In this document: positions 1 to 14,700 of the stretch, piece after piece
How positions within the stretch are numbered: the first letter of the stretch is position 1
How the letters are laid out: the number at the start of each line of letters is the position of its first letter
Assembly (NCBI GenBank): GCA_903813345.2
Contig: CAIIXF020000005.1
Coordinates: 38,257,375-38,321,374, forward strand
DNA from: Owenia fusiformis
Taxonomy: Eukaryota > Annelida > Polychaeta > Sabellida > Oweniidae
Reading direction: 5' to 3'
DNA: 64,000 bases
Program-made: the position numbers and the translations under genes
The notes under the pieces: model-generated
Database searches by the model: none
Seen by the model: only the letters and a program-made list of their open reading frames with translations
What the model was told of the DNA's origin: nothing

Positions 1-54
1 AGCTTCATATCAATTAATAGCTACATGCAATAGATTTAAATTAAATAAGATATA

Positions 55-1949
55 GTATAGTAGGAACAAGGGGTTCCCATGCACCCATAAGGTGTGAATA
101 AGTTACATACATTTTTGTAATCCCTAGGGTGTCTATTTAATGAATTCATTTGTTAACATTGCCAACTAATGTCCCATAGTACTTTTATGGGGGCATTCAG
201 TTACCATGGTTACGCATCTTTAGACATCTTACCTTGGTATCTTAAATCATTTGTAGCTCTGTCATTATTTGGTCTATAGAAATGATATTAGTACCAAATT
301 GAACCTCGTTAAATTTCCAATAAATTTCTGATATTCAATAATGCAAATTATCTAATTTGCATAAATTATGATGTCATCAATCTATTTTTGGTTCAGAATT
401 TCCAACTATAGCAACGTATCTATTAAAACTGAGGCCGTATGGCAAAATTTCTGAAAGGTTTTGTCCTTTATTCTATTAGTATAAGGTATAAGCAACATAA
501 AAGTGAAGTTATGTAACTTTCGAGGCAGCTATCGTGAATGTCATTATTTGACAATAATATATATTACGTCTTACCTTGGAGTCTTGAATCAATGTAGCTT
601 CGCCATTGTTTGGTCTATAGAGATGATATTGGTATTTGATTAAACCTTATTAAATTTACTATATGGCTACTATATTCAGTTATGCAAGTTAGCTAATTTC
701 CATTAATTGTGATGTCATCAATCCATTTTTGGTTCAGAATATCCTAGTATAGCAACATATCTATTAGAACTGAGGCCGTGTGACAGAATGTGTGCATAGT
801 TTTGTCCCTTATTTGATGAGTGGAAGATATAAGCAACATTCAAAAAAGACAACAAATCTTCAAAATTGGATCAGAATTAACAAAATTTTCCAGCTTTGGA
901 GGCAGCTACTGTGAACGTCATTGTTTGACAATTATAAAAAGAATATTAAATTAACAAAAAAAGATTGATGCACATTTTTACTCAATAAGATTGAAACAAC
1001 TATGGTTGTTACTTTTTTGTTAATTTAATATTCTTTTTATAATTGTCAAACAATGACGTTCACAGTAGCTGCCTCCAAAGCTGAATAATTTTGTTAATTC
1101 TGATCCAATTTTGAAGATTTGCTGTCCCTTTCATGTTGCTTATATCTTCCACTCATCAAATAAGGTACAAAACTATGCACACATTCTGTCATACGGCCTC
1201 AATTCTAATAGATATGTTGCTATACTAGGATATTCTGAACCAAAAATGGATTGATGACGTCCCAATAAATGCAAATTAGCTTATTTGCATAACTTAATAT
1301 TGTTACCATATAGTAAATTTAATAAGGTTTAATCAGATACCAATATCATCTCTATAGACCAAATAATGGCGAAGCTACATTGATTCAAGACTCCAAGGTA
1401 AGACGTAATGTATATTATTGTCAAATAATGACATTCAAGATAGCTGCCTCGAAAGTTACATAAGTTTCGTAATACTGATTCAATTTTGAATCTGTTTTCA
1501 CTTTTATGTTGCTTATACCTTCTACTAATAGAATAAAGGACAAAACCTTTCAGAAATTTTGCCATACGGCCTCAGTTCTAATAGATTCGTTGCTATAGTT
1601 GGAAATTCTGAACCAAAAATAGATTGATGACGTCATAATTTATGCAAATTAGATAATTTGCATAATTGAATATCAGAAATTTATTGGAAATTTAACGAGG
1701 TTTAATTTGGTACCAATATCATTTCTATAGACCAAATAATGACAGAGCTACAAATGATTTAAGATACCAAGGTAAGATGTCTAAAGATGCGTAACCATGG
1801 TAACTGAATGCCCCCATAAAAGTACTATGGGACATTAGTTGGCAATGTTAACAAATGAATTCATTAAATAGACACCCTAGGAATTACAAAAATGTGCGTA
1901 ACTTATTCACACCTTATGGGTGCATGGGAACCCCTTGTTCCTACTATAC
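55..1949. mobile_element. 1.9 kb foldback (palindromic) non-autonomous element
   Basis: The two halves are inverted copies of each other. The left end begins GTATAGTAGGAACAAGG and the right end is its reverse complement. The arms meet around 960-1010, where a short unpaired stretch forms the loop. A TA dinucleotide flanks each end (53-54 and 1950-1951), which is consistent with a TA target duplication. Each arm also holds two diverged copies of a unit about 340 bp long (for example, GATGTCATCAATC at 370 and again near 711), so the element carries four related segments. Short open frames inside it have no protein-like features and follow the repeat. No transposase is visible, so it is non-autonomous; superfamily not assigned. 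Confidence 0.85.
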
Positions 1950-1951
1950 TA

Positions 1952-2788
1952 ATACGTTCACCCTAGCTTTTCTCTGTTTTTGAATAATCGTTTGACATGA
2001 AGTCGCCGCTTTGTAAAATTATCTTTTATTATTTTGTCATCACCATCTATAGCTCTCTGTAACAGAATTCTCCCATTTCTTGGAGTATCTTAATTTTGGT
2101 ATTGCCTCAAATGTGTCATCGGCGAATGTATACGAATACTTGAACAAAGCATATTTTACAGTTTTAGTGACAATGATCACACTGTTTGTACAAGTATAAA
2201 GATAAAATCCTAAAGACAATCCATATTGACAGTGTTTATAAATTGTAAAATGTTAGTAGGCCTAACAATGGATTAAAATAATAAAGTTCCTGGTTTGAAT
2301 GAATTGCACGACGGAATAAAAATCCCATTGTGTTTTCGTCCATTCAGCTGTTTTATATGAATACGCCATTAAAACCATGTAAATCCAGATACAATAATAC
2401 CAGCAACATTTATAGTTGTCGATGTTTAGATACAGGATGTATGTATGATCATTGTGTCATGAGAACCCGATGATAATGGACGCCGATGACATATTTAATG
2501 ATTGTAGTAAAAATCTTAACTCAAATGAATACTTATCTAGGACTTGTACACATGAAACACTGACAATACGTTTGTTAATGTAATGCGTTACCATGGAGAT
2601 GTGGCTAGTATATACTATAATTGAAGTGAGTATTTTACGTACAGTGCAAAACGTAGTTAATCAAGATAACAGTAAATAAGGACCACATGATATGAGGAAA
2701 CTAGCCAATGTGAGGTAAACGAAAATACACAAACGAGACATACATACCGTGACTGACTTATTTTATACTATTATTTGACATATTTTAG
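1952..2788. other. Intergenic, nothing recognised
   Basis: AT-rich sequence between the foldback element and the candidate small gene. I found no convincing exon, RNA gene or repeat. A TATATACTATAA stretch near 2610 could be promoter-like but has no other support. Confidence 0.4.
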
Positions 2789-2833
2789 ATCCAGTTTCCC
2801 CAGTCCCAGCTGGTTTACGCATCGACACTAAAT

Positions 2834-3067
2834 ATGAATGTAACCATAGTAACAACAACACCAAACATTGCCACCGACATGACCTACGAAGAACTGATCA
2901 AATATAAACTGAGTCGGTACAAAGACGGAGATGACGCCGTAAAGGCTGTGATGTACGTGATTTATGTCCTGTGGGGACTTTCTGGGATATCCGTAGTTTG
3001 GCTGGTTGTCTTTCTTGTCGTTTATTGCAAAGAAAGATATACTACGATATGGCAGACCAGACCATAG
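2834..3067 (+). CDS. Possible small single-pass membrane protein (77 aa)
   Basis: This open frame begins with an Asn-Val-Thr N-glycosylation motif. A polar, charged segment follows to about residue 35, then one strongly hydrophobic stretch (about residues 37-65, ending in FLVVYCKERY), then a short basic tail. The topology (short glycosylated N-terminus, one membrane helix, short cytosolic tail) resembles KCNE-type potassium-channel beta subunits, but I see no decisive family motif. A splice acceptor (TATTTTAG) lies at 2781-2788, just before the start, and AATAAA follows at 3184-3189. The reading could therefore be the last exon of a gene with an upstream noncoding exon. It could equally be a chance frame. 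Confidence 0.35.
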   Translation: MNVTIVTTTPNIATDMTYEELIKYKLSRYKDGDDAVKAVMYVIYVLWGLSGISVVWLVVFLVVYCKERYTTIWQTRP

Positions 3068-3183
3068 AATGCCGAGATTCAAGAGGAGCTACCTTCAGAA
3101 GGTCGGGGAGGTTAAAGTAAAAGACTAATCCTATTTACAATGTTTATGTGTTGACAGCTAGTGCTGTGCTAGTGATTTAATGA

Positions 3184-3189
3184 AATAAA
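3184..3189 (+). terminator. Candidate polyadenylation signal
   Basis: AATAAA lies about 117 bp after the stop codon of the small membrane-protein frame, at a plausible distance for its transcript end. Confidence 0.35.
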
Positions 3190-3349
3190 AATATGACAAG
3201 AACACAAATGTGCACAACCATGGGCTTTCAATTCCTTCTAGTTGAAAGCCCATAGTACAACATTTCCCCTCCAATGGGTGATCCCAATAGATTTTTTTAT
3301 CCTGAATGGCCAACAATAATTAATTAGTTGAAGAGACATCGTTTTAGGA

Positions 3350-4275
3350 CAAAAAATCCAAAATGGCGGCCTTGATATTTGCCCAGAATGCCCGAAAGCT
3401 AACCAGTTCAAGATTTTCATACAAAAAAATCATCCCTGAAAATATGAAAGCAATCCATCGAACGGTTCAACTGGAAACACGTAGACAAGATTTTAAGACA
3501 AAATGGCAACCTGAACATTTACCCAGAATGCTAAAAAAACTAATCAGGTCAAGATTTTCATAAAAAAATCATCCCTGAAAATTTGAAATCGATCCATAAA
3601 ACGGCTTGCCTGGAAATGCGTAGACAATACTTTACATACAAGATTTCAGGACGAAAAATCAATTTGAAATTGATTTGTCAAACGGTTTGCCTTAAAACAC
3701 AGAGACAAAACTTAACAGGTAAGATTTTAGGACGAAAGATCCTAAATGGCAGCATTTACCCAGAATGCCCAAAAACTAATACAAGGAATCATCCCTGAAA
3801 ATTTGAAATTGATCCGTCAAACGGTTCGCCTGAAAGCGTGTAGACAAGACTTTACAGACAAGATTTTACGACGGAAAATCCAAAAATGGCCGACAATAAA
3901 AAATAAAAAAAACAGATAGAAGTTTTTATTAACAATGAGATGAGCTTTTACAATACAGGACACCTGGAATTATTTATAAAGCTACGAAATAATGAAAACT
4001 CAAAAACACCATATTAATATTGTACAAGTATTAGACTCTATTGCTCACTGACCTTTTTTACGTCATTCAAAATGGCTACCATGACTTAGCCAACATGTCC
4101 TAAGTTTGAAGTAACAAGGATTTTAGCATTTGACTTCAAAATGGCCGACAAGAAGTATTTGGCAGAATTTTTGTTCACATCTGTATGCACTCATAAGTTA
4201 TCCCTGAAAATTTGAAGGTGATATCTGCAGCGTACAGACGGACAGACGGACGGATGCGCCTAGGCCGACAATATG
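3350..4275. repeat. Degenerate tandem/dispersed repeat ending in a GACGGACA-type tail
   Basis: Units of roughly 120-150 bp recur with the phrases AAAATGGC, CCCAGAATGCCC, CCCTGAAAATTTGAA and AAGATTTTAGGACGAAA. The block ends near 4235-4255 in a short GACGGACAGACGGACGG run. Related text with the same type of tail is found at 30400-31150, 60330-60810, 61270-61450 and 61920-61990. All reading frames across it are repeat artefacts. Origin unknown. Confidence 0.6.
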
Positions 4276-5799
4276 GCGCCACACTATGCGGTGAGGACAT
4301 GAAAATTACTTGTTCAGAAACCACTCGATTCATCATATTGTTCATTATTTTATCGCTTGAGTTTCGTTGTTGAGATTAGATTGCCTGAACTATACATACT
4401 TGATAGTTTTGGGCCCCGGCTCCGCCATCGAATGTGTTGAATAAGAAAAGTGCAATGAATATGTCCCGGGAATATGTTCACCCTACAAGAATAGATCGGA
4501 CATGAACCGTGCACCATGTGGATACGGTAAGGGACGAGAAACGGTAACAAGAAATCAAATAAGAACAGTTAGCACAACAGCTTTCGTATGTCGTAGCTGT
4601 ATAGCACTTGGTGATTATCAATATTGTCGCCCATAATTATAAATTATATCAGATCCCAAAGGTATGCTGTTTTATAAGCGACAGATATTAAAGCATACTG
4701 TATGTTTCCAATATAATCAAACATTTTGTCACCGTTTCTCATCCTCTACCGTAATGCCGTATCCATATGGTAATGAACTTTGTATAGGGTGATTTCTAGG
4801 TGTGAATCGTAACGATTGTTGTTTTTATTCACCGCATGTGGATCTACTGTCATGGTTTATCAGAAATCAATAAATTACGATTGAGGATCGAACGTTGGGG
4901 TATCAGTTAACGAAGAACAACATGATCGAATTGTTGGCCTTTGATTTTCTTTGAAATATGATTAACTAAAATTAGTGCGGATTTATATCAGGTCTCACCA
5001 TTCTGGTTTACCAGACCCTTTCTTATCTGCTATTTGCCGCTTTGGAAAGATCAGGAGAAAGGGGCCCAGTTATCGCGATGAGGTATCACTACTCTTATTC
5101 ATTCAGGTTAATCATTATCAGTAACTCTAAGGGGGCGTGAGAGCATAACATGCTCCTTATGTGGTACCAGAGCACTACGCAGAACAACTGATAGATTCAG
5201 GGAACAAAACCATTTCTTCCATCATAAAACCAAATTGAATCTTTATTCATTTCTATAAAATATAAATATATTCTGTAATTACTGCAATATGTATAAGTTC
5301 GCAAGCTCAGTGAAGTAAATAATCTCTGAGTATATTAATCACATAATACTGGTTATCAATATAGCTATCACAGCCTTATAAAATCGATGAATGTCTGATT
5401 TATATAATACATATTAGGGGGCCCGCAATACACACTTTTAAATTACTAATATCATATTGTATTTTAGAGAAAAAGTAAAAGACTGTGAAGGATCAGAAAA
5501 TGCTGTGACAACACGTTTTAACACCTTATAATTTGAAGCATTCTGGAACCCTGGTAAATATCATACTTGAACATATTACATGGAAATCACTTGCTCTTCA
5601 ACGTCATTTATATTCTTATGGGACTGAAAATAACTAAACTAAAAATGTTTTTACATTTTTCACAGTAGGCAGGATTTCCACCAAACTCATCATGTTATTG
5701 TATGTATATATACCCCGTATATACTGCAAGGTCAAATGTTCACAGGGCTTATGAGGTGTGAGTTAGGTTGTGAGATGATGTAGTGGCCAATGACATTTC
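4276..5799. other. Intergenic, downstream of PYROXD2; one weak inverted repeat
   Basis: An imperfect inverted repeat (arms about 4512-4550 and 4729-4790, sharing GTGGATACGG and GAGAAACGG) is the only structure I see. The part next to 5800 should contain the 3' untranslated region of PYROXD2, which reads leftwards. No clear gene. Confidence 0.4.
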
Positions 5800-8700
5800 C
5801 TAGTTGTCCTTCACAGCAGCTAGAGCAGCCAATCTTCCTGGTGACCCCATAACACCTCCACCTGCAGCATGCAGTGATAAATATGCAACTTTCTATGGAA
5901 ACTTTATATACACACGTACTGATACTAAGACTATGACATAATAAAACTATATATATGTGGAACTTGTAATTTGGAATAATTCTGAAATGGTTATGAAGAG
6001 CTTCGGTTACCAATTTTATGAGCATTTCATCTGCTTGCTTTTTTGCTTATATTTCCTCAAATTCTTTTACATGAATCACATAGTATTAGTATAATTATTA
6101 GTATATATCAATACTCAAAAGAATCTGCTGACTGATAAAATAACTAATGATTGGTAGAGACAGGATTCTTGTATCAAAGTAATATTTTATATGTCATTTG
6201 AAGAATGTAATCTTATTTTCTTTACTTTACTGCTATTTTTAATGAAAATTAAGTTGGATGTACGTTTGATTATTCAAACAAGGCATTAACATGCAAAATG
6301 TCACAACGTCAAAAAAGTTGGAGACTATAATAACATGTCCCCACTAAATGTGGTGGTGACACAATAATACTAGGTTACATTGACTAATCTAATCACATTT
6401 TAAGAATATCTTGACTAACCAGGATGTGTCCCACTTCCACAGAGGTAGAGTCCTTTTATTGGAGAACGGTAGTTGCAGTAGGACGGCACTGGACGACACA
6501 TGTACAACTGATCTAAGGCCATACCACCATGGAATATATTCTACAATCATTAACAGGTCTATTTAACTTAAAAACACATGGGTTAAATATGGAATGCTGT
6601 AGAAACATATGATTGACATGATGTGCCTGTTAAAATGCACGTCACGTGGATGCTATGGAAAACATGAATAACATACGGTGCTAAAGAATCACATGAATAA
6701 CACTGGCTCCTATATGGAGATTCACTGTATGTACAGAGATCGCCTAGTATTAAAAGTGGGTGATCAAAGACTCGACAAGATGCGCAAAATCCAAAATGTC
6801 GGAGGAAAGGTATGTTTGTTTGTCTTCTCTTTACCAGTTTAAAGTCATTTTACCTACAGATGGTATTCCATATGCTGTATAAGAGACTCAAGATTCATTT
6901 GGTAACATGATTCAGTGATTAAATCAACCGAAATACCTGAACTGAGTTGATAAAAGAAGCAAAATCAAAACCCCGTCGAACGAAAATGTATTTTTCACAA
7001 AATTTTCTGTTTTTAGATTGCCAAAACCACAAAACCAATATCATCTATGGTTAATATACATAAAACTTAACATTACATGCATATCAGACGTTCCAACTCC
7101 CCCTTCAGTATCGAGTAAGGAGGATGTTATAAAAAAAATTTATGATCAGCCAAGTGAGTGATTTTACCATGTGGATTCTAATGATATGTTCTTTGCATTT
7201 CAGAGTGGTTTGATTTACATGTTTCTATTGTCCTTCACTACGAACTGTTAAATTTCAAAACATTATAAATCACCTTATAGAACATCATGAAGATGAAATG
7301 ATGAAGATGAGAAAGATTATTGAAAATAGAGGCCAATTTAGAATGATTAGAATATTTATGAGCTTGACAAGTAAAGATTTGGTTTAAATTATAAATCAAA
7401 CAAATCTTTAATGTACATATGACCAAAGCCTAAACTGGAACTTTTCCTCAGCCCATCCACATAACGCTGTCTAGAATAGCAGAGTATTTATTTCACTTTG
7501 TTTCTCTAAAAACGCCCACTGGGCGTTTATTTTGCATTCGATTACACACAATTTTTAACATTTTCAAGCTAATCACCTATACACCTTAGTTGAAAATTGA
7601 TCAATAAATCTTCTGAATATTGAACTATAGAGCAGCTTTCCCCTATACCTATCATTTACATATGACCCAAGTTAGCCACCTCGTGGTGAAACTGGGAACT
7701 GACTACTGGCATCTACTGAAGGTCATTACATTTTTCTATAACTTATTGATACCTTGCTGCAAAAGAATGATTTAACTCCCCAATGAAATAGGAAGTGTAC
7801 AATTCAGATTTAATAAGTTTATTATGAGACCCCATGTCCATAACAACCACAATCATGACAATGGATGATACAGTGACATAACATTTTCATTTATGATTTA
7901 TTCAATTCTTGCATTACAATTCGACAATCTTCTTGGATGCCAAGGTGTTAAGTTTTCATACCTTGGAATCAGAGGGTAAAATAAATGGACTGAAATGTGA
8001 CTTTAAAAACTGTTCCATTTATAAGGTGTTACGCTTCAAGAGGTTTGTCTTTTAGCAGTGTACAGTGTACATATCATATTGTATTCAAACATAGACAGAA
8101 TAACAAAATATACGCACACAGTGACCATTTAATCGAATGAATCAATGAACGGTGATGTACATGTTTATTTTAATTTGGACATACATTTTGCATGAAACCC
8201 CATTTTTCTTCTCTTTAAAGCATATAGTGTATGATCTGCTGAAACTCACGCTATAGGCCGATCAATTCATTTCTGTGTTAAAATATTTATTCCATATTAT
8301 TTAAGAGGAAACGTGGACTTTATCATGGTCAAATGGAAGCCCAAGACCCTACCTAAGTATAAAAAATTAAAGTGAGTAAAAATCTTCTATTGTTTTTGAT
8401 ATTTTAAAGCTTTTTAAATAAAACAGCACATATTATATCGCATTTGTATCTTTACATCGTAAAATCAATCTTATATACGAAAAATGGTCAAAGTGATATA
8501 TATTTTTCAAAGCATATGGGTGTTCTTGTGCCTACAAAACCTTATTGAATCACCAGTAGCGTGTAATATAAACACAAATAAATCTTTTAAAAATAACCGT
8601 TACAAGATATTTGAATTTTGCGCATCTTGTCGAGTCTTTGATCACCCACTTTTAATACTAGGCGATCTCTGTACATACAGTGAGATTATGGGGTGCTTAA

Positions 8701-11700
8701 AAGAAACACATCAATAGCATGGGATAATAAAGCAACATATACTGTAGGTAAACACAGGGGTGCTATAGAAACACATAGATGACATGGAATACCACAGAAT
8801 CATATATATCCACCAATGTATTTGTCTTTGGCCTCCTATTCTGTTATTTTAGCACACTTACCCCACCAGTCAGGCCAAATGTTTTCTCTAGGTCAGGGGG
8901 AGTCAAGATATCTCTACCAACCACGCTCTCCTTGAATCCTGGGGCATACTCCTCAATACAGTCAAACACTGCAAACAGCACAAAAAACTCTTTAATTCTA
9001 TGTTTGTAACACCCAAAATGCTGATAATAATTGTGTTGCAAATTACATTCTTACTCGACAAAATTTTGCAATCAACAATCTACACTTATTTCTTCCACTA
9101 AATTGATACAAAATTAATATTCCTTGTTCTGTCTGTAAATATCTCTGATCTCCAGAACATTTAAGCAACAAATTTCTAAGATGCTAAGGAATATGAAGAA
9201 AATCTAAGCTTGGAAATTCATGAAAATTGTTTTTGAACATTTGCCAGTCAGCATCCATGTACATTGTATGTCCAAAATCCTGTTGAGATTGATACTTACC
9301 TGTATCTGCGTATTGATTTCTGCGCTCATCTGTCCAGGTCTCACCCCCAGGGAGAGAGTATGGCGTGTACTGTGTGAAAAGAAGCACCACGTGGCAGCCA
9401 GGGGGTGCTATAGTCTTATCAAGACTGGATGGTATCGTCATTTCAATCATTGGCCTAGAAACAAACATAAAATGTTTTCTACTTATTCAAAGGAAAAACT
9501 ATAGCCAATGGATTGTTATATTGATAGACAAAACTGTCAATTTTGATACATATTTAAATTCAAATTTTAGGAAAGGAAATTTTGTACAAATATCGTGAAA
9601 ATAACACACAACCTCTTATCCCCAAAAACATTCTATTCATCAAAATGTTAACATTCTGTTACTAACAAGAACTTTTCAATTCATAGGGTATTGCGATGAA
9701 TTTAAAACAACTAACCTCTTAGAAGGTATTCCCTTATCAACTGCATCTCTGTATGAGTCCATTACGAGACTAGTATTCTCACAGTTCATATGTATTGTTG
9801 CCCTGTGATGTGGCATAGGTTCTGTTCCAATGTTAGGTTTGGCTAGGAAGTTTGGCAGCTTATTGACAGCAACTGAAATTAGAAAAGTCCTCCTTAATGA
9901 TGAAGAGTTTATTCTGGACTCCAAATAATGTTCCAAATACATGTTCACCTATCAATATCCTCCTATATACTACCAGGTCAATCAATAAGTTCTGAGAAAA
10001 AGTCTCAAAAATTCAGAGTTCCATGATATACCGCATATTAAACAAATACTGGATGATCAGGAGCTGGATATGGCAGAATACCTATTCGAGAAAAAATATT
10101 GGGCTCGGCTGCCGCCGAGGATAGGTATTCTGGCCATATCCAGCTCCTGATCATCCAGTATTTGTTTTATTATGCACCTCCCAATCAAAGTTAAGTGGAG
10201 TACTTACTGGAGTACAGGCTTAAACTGTCGTTTAGTTGACATTATTTTGTACATTTATTTATTTTTTCTTTCAAAACTCAGACGACTTCCGGCCAGTATA
10301 TTCGCTACACTGGACAAAAATATTTGCCCCGGGAATTTAATTTTTATTTATTCAGACGTTCTTGCAGAATTATATGTAACTTTTGAATGATAAGGGTAAT
10401 TGTGATTGATTAAGTGCATTTCTTTCTTCTATTTTCCGCCAGTTTAAGATGTAAGCTTTAAGTAGTACTCCAGTTATTAAGAAATAAAACTCTGAAGTGG
10501 GAATGTTGCAAAAACATTGAAAAAAATATCCGACCCTTTTTCTCGAAAGGGTCAGATATTAAAAAAATATCCGTCAGTTTTCAGGAAAGAGCAGAGTATT
10601 GCCAAATTACAAGCAACTAAGAACCAATCAGATTTGAGTATTTTAATGAGGTGCATAATAAACTGAGATATGATACTGTGAAGTGTTGAATAAAATTTGT
10701 ATATCTGACTACCTCTCTAATCCAAACATCTCTTATTTGTGACCATATTTTATGTTCCAAATTTTGATGTCTCTCATTAATAGAAGTGCAACCCTGACCA
10801 AAAGTCAACCCAAATCTCAGGTCAAAAGGTTCAGATTGGGTCACAAACAACTTCTTACCAATTTCGGGTCCGGTCAGAACACTTAGAATTATCATAAATT
10901 ATCGTAAAATTCTTTCTATTTCACGCAAAGTTTCAAACTTTTGGCTAGCCTATTTCTTGAATACATATAAATTACGAATGGGGAATAGTTTATGGTTCTT
11001 CCCGAATGATTTAATGCTAAGTTTCTATCATTTTCCCTTTATTAAAGCATAATATGCAATAATGCAGGCTTAAACAGCAAGTCAAATTCATTTTTCTGTT
11101 TTCTTCAGACCTTTTCTGCCAGGACCCGACCAAAAAGATATCTGGCCCATGACACCTCTATTGATTAATAAGAAACCTTGAAAGCTAAACACTTCTGACT
11201 TGTCCAAATGGCGTTCAGATTAGACAGTTTTTACATGCAGTATTTTCATCGATATTGATTGAGATAATGAAATCAAGAAAGTATTAACTGACCATTTATC
11301 TTTGTGACTGGAGATGTATAGTCTATGGCAGACACTTCATTGATGAACTCCTCAGGTAGGCTGTTCTGAAAGCAGATGTTTTAGAGTTGAAGTGAGAGCA
11401 CGATACGATAATAGATACTGTAGGCTAATGTTGCCAGTTATAATTGTCAGTCAATGAAATGGCATCAGTGACAGTTATACAAATGTTATGTCTAAATACA
11501 TATTATTCTGAATTTAAAATTTGACTGCCAGTGGAAACTTAAAAAGCAGATTAAGGAGAGGTCTCTACAGCCGTAAGAAAAACAAGTTTTACCTTTTCTA
11601 AAAGGTCCAGGAATGTGATCTTGGGTGTTGCATTAGACATGACAATATCTGCCTTTACTTCAGTGCCATCTATTAAGACAACCCCAGTGGCCTGGTTGTC

Positions 11701-14700
11701 TGCATCAGTTACTATTCTATCTACAGCCTGAAATACCAAGGATTTGAACTTCAAATGAATCATGTATACATTTGCTTAAATAAGTTTTTTCACCCACCTT
11801 GAACCAAGAACATGACATCAAAGATAAAATACTCTTGCCCCGCTTACCTCAGTTTAATTCTTGTCTTTATAAAACAACAATTAGAGAACAAACAACACTT
11901 GAGAGTTTTTTAATTTAATCTAATTTAATTTAAAGAAATGTATAATATATCAAAATTGAAAAGTTGCAACAAAGCTGATAGAATGTATTTCTATGTGTTC
12001 CTATGTCATATGGTACATAAAAACTGAAGGCACTTGAAATAAAAATAATTATGCATTTGTAAGTTAACAATGTTGTCTTATGAACAATCATAGTAAGATG
12101 CAACTTCAGTAGAACATGTGTTAGTGGAACACCAGTGATACCTCTAAAGTGTTTCACTCAGGAGGTGTTCAAATTATTGAGGTTTATTCAACAATAAATC
12201 AATAGATTGTGGGACTTTGAAAAGTGTTCCACTTATAGGTTTTACTATAGTTAGTCATACCAACCTTTTCTGTAAAAATACTAGCACCATGAGACTGTGC
12301 AGAGTTAGCTATGGCCTGTGAGACAGCCCCCATACCACCCTCTGCATAACCCCAGGCCCCCTTTATACCTGCAACAATATGTAGTTTAAGAATGGGTTAT
12401 ATCGCTATGCTCCTCTGAATCATCCACCACATCAATTAGAATTTTACACATAAATTTGAATCAAAACCATAGCGGACAAGAAATGTGTTTTGGGATTTCA
12501 CTAGAATGGTCCTGTAATTCCCAATTAATACTGTTCTATCACACAATACCATGTTCTACTGTACCTTCAAGTTCCCCCATGACGTGATGTAGCAACACAT
12601 AGCCACTACCAGGTGTGTCAGGGCTGATCATAGCACCAATCACACCATCAGTTGCTAAGGTAGCAATTAGAGGCTCAGATTCAAACCATTTACCTAACAC
12701 CTAAAAATTAGTCCAAACCCAAATCAGGGAAAATGAATGACAAAGGGATTCCACAATATACAACATATAAAACAGAATAAAAATAGTTTTCACATGACAC
12801 ATTGTTTTGGATATGCAAAAAGCAATTAAAAACTATAAAAACTATATGTTCAAACTTTATGTGAGCCTAAAAAAACTATGTGTGAGCTTCTAGCACAGAG
12901 TTTCATTCTGTGTTTTCATTAAAGCAAGGGTATAAATATTCACCTTTGAGGCAGGAGCTGTAAGCAGTTCATAGAACCCAGGAATGTTTTTACCAAGTAG
13001 TCTGCCTGAAATATTAGCAATATGATAGAGATATAATGTGTGTATTTGACACAAAAACTAAATGGCATTTCCAAAACTTGCTTCTTGTACGTACCACTAT
13101 GCTGAACTAGTTTGGAGTATTTGTTTGGAGTTAATGTTTTAACAAAGATTTCCTAAAAAGCTGCCACTTATTGCTTGAATTTAAACATCAACACCTATTT
13201 TGATGAACACCTTATAAAAATCGTTCATCCCCACATGGGATATTTTCCATTCCTGAACCTACCTGTCATAGTAAGTGCTTTTATAGCAGGCAACATGTCT
13301 ATTTTCTCCCTCATAGAACGAGCATGTACAGGACTGATGGGCATGTTGTCAAGTAAGGGATCTATGGCAACCACTAGCTCATTTAGCCACTCTTCATACT
13401 TGGCATAGTTCTACAATCACATGTCAACACATTTTCAACAATTTAATTGCTTTTTTCAAATGGACAGGGCAATATGATATGCTTGGAATAATCCGTAATA
13501 TCATGATTGATGAGATCATATTAAAAGCTTTCTTTAAAAAATGTTTAACTCGAACCAGATATGACTCGCATAGTTATATGATAATTAAACCATTCAAATA
13601 GAACAAAATATTCACAAGAAACTTCATACAGAATATTCTCATTCACCCAATAATACAGCATATGAAAATGTTAATCCTGTACATGATATCCTTATAAGTA
13701 TGTCCCTCTAATATTACAATCTGACAAAATGTTATGTTCTCTATATGCAATGTACCTGGGCATCTTTGACAGAAAATTGAGCAATTGATTCAGCAGTCAG
13801 CTTCTCATCCCTGCCCAGTGTTAGAGACTTGTACTTGCCATCAGGTCCTGGGTCGCGAAGAGGAGTGAATGAGTTGGGGTCCCTCAGATGGACCTTCAAG
13901 CCATGTTTCTATAAGACAGTTAAAATATGCTAAAAATTGGTTTTCAAAATTTGTAGTTTTCGCAAATTTTTCTAAAAAGTAAGAAATTTAGAAATTAATT
14001 CAACATTGTACAAAATGCAACTCTTATATTTTGAACAATAGTACAACTAACAGGGTCTAAACTTGAGAGAATTTTTCAAAGGATAAAAAGATCATGTTCT
14101 CATAGGTACCCTCTCATATACTGTACATTGTAAGTAAAAGTCTAGCATCATTTGTTGGTTGTCTTGGTGGAGCTCATGAATTTGTAAATGGAGTGATGTG
14201 AGGAGAATGTTAAGCCTGGCACTACTGTTCTCCCGGTTAATGTTGCGAGTTTTAATTTTGCAAATTCTGAGAAAACATGATTTTGGAGCGATTAAATTTC
14301 GGGAATTTCACTCTTTATCTCCTTCTCCTGATTGCTACATACAGTTTATCTACCTTCAGTTCTAGTTCATCATGGATCTGTGGACGGAGTAAACTGAGAA
14401 CATAAGATGCCCGAGAAAACTTGAATCCTGGCACCATTTCTTCTGTGACTGCTGCACCTCCGATGACGTGACGTCTTTCAAGCACACAAACATCTAGTCC
14501 TGCTTTTTGCATGTATGCAGCCTAAAGACAATGATGTTATAAAATATTGATCTTAAGTTTGATGTGATTTTAAGATTTTCTCAATTAAAATTATATGTGA
14601 TAAGTCAACAAAATTTTCTTTTCATACATGGAGCTTCATGAATTCTGATTCAAAAAAATGTTGCTTTTATTATATCTTATAAAGTTAGGGTTTTTAATAA

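Noticed and set aside
1329-1565. 78-codon minus-strand frame
   Set aside because: It lies wholly in one arm of the foldback element, and its inverted partner is broken.
8325-8376. Short coding-like start [16 protein letters not shown] with a donor site
   Set aside because: No matching downstream exon was found in the element, so it is kept only as a note under the transposon.
6723-8682. Direct claim of a RAG-like transposon
   Set aside because: There is no RAG1 or RAG2 coding sequence, and the terminal heptamer is not the canonical one; only the CAC start and 5-bp duplication agree.
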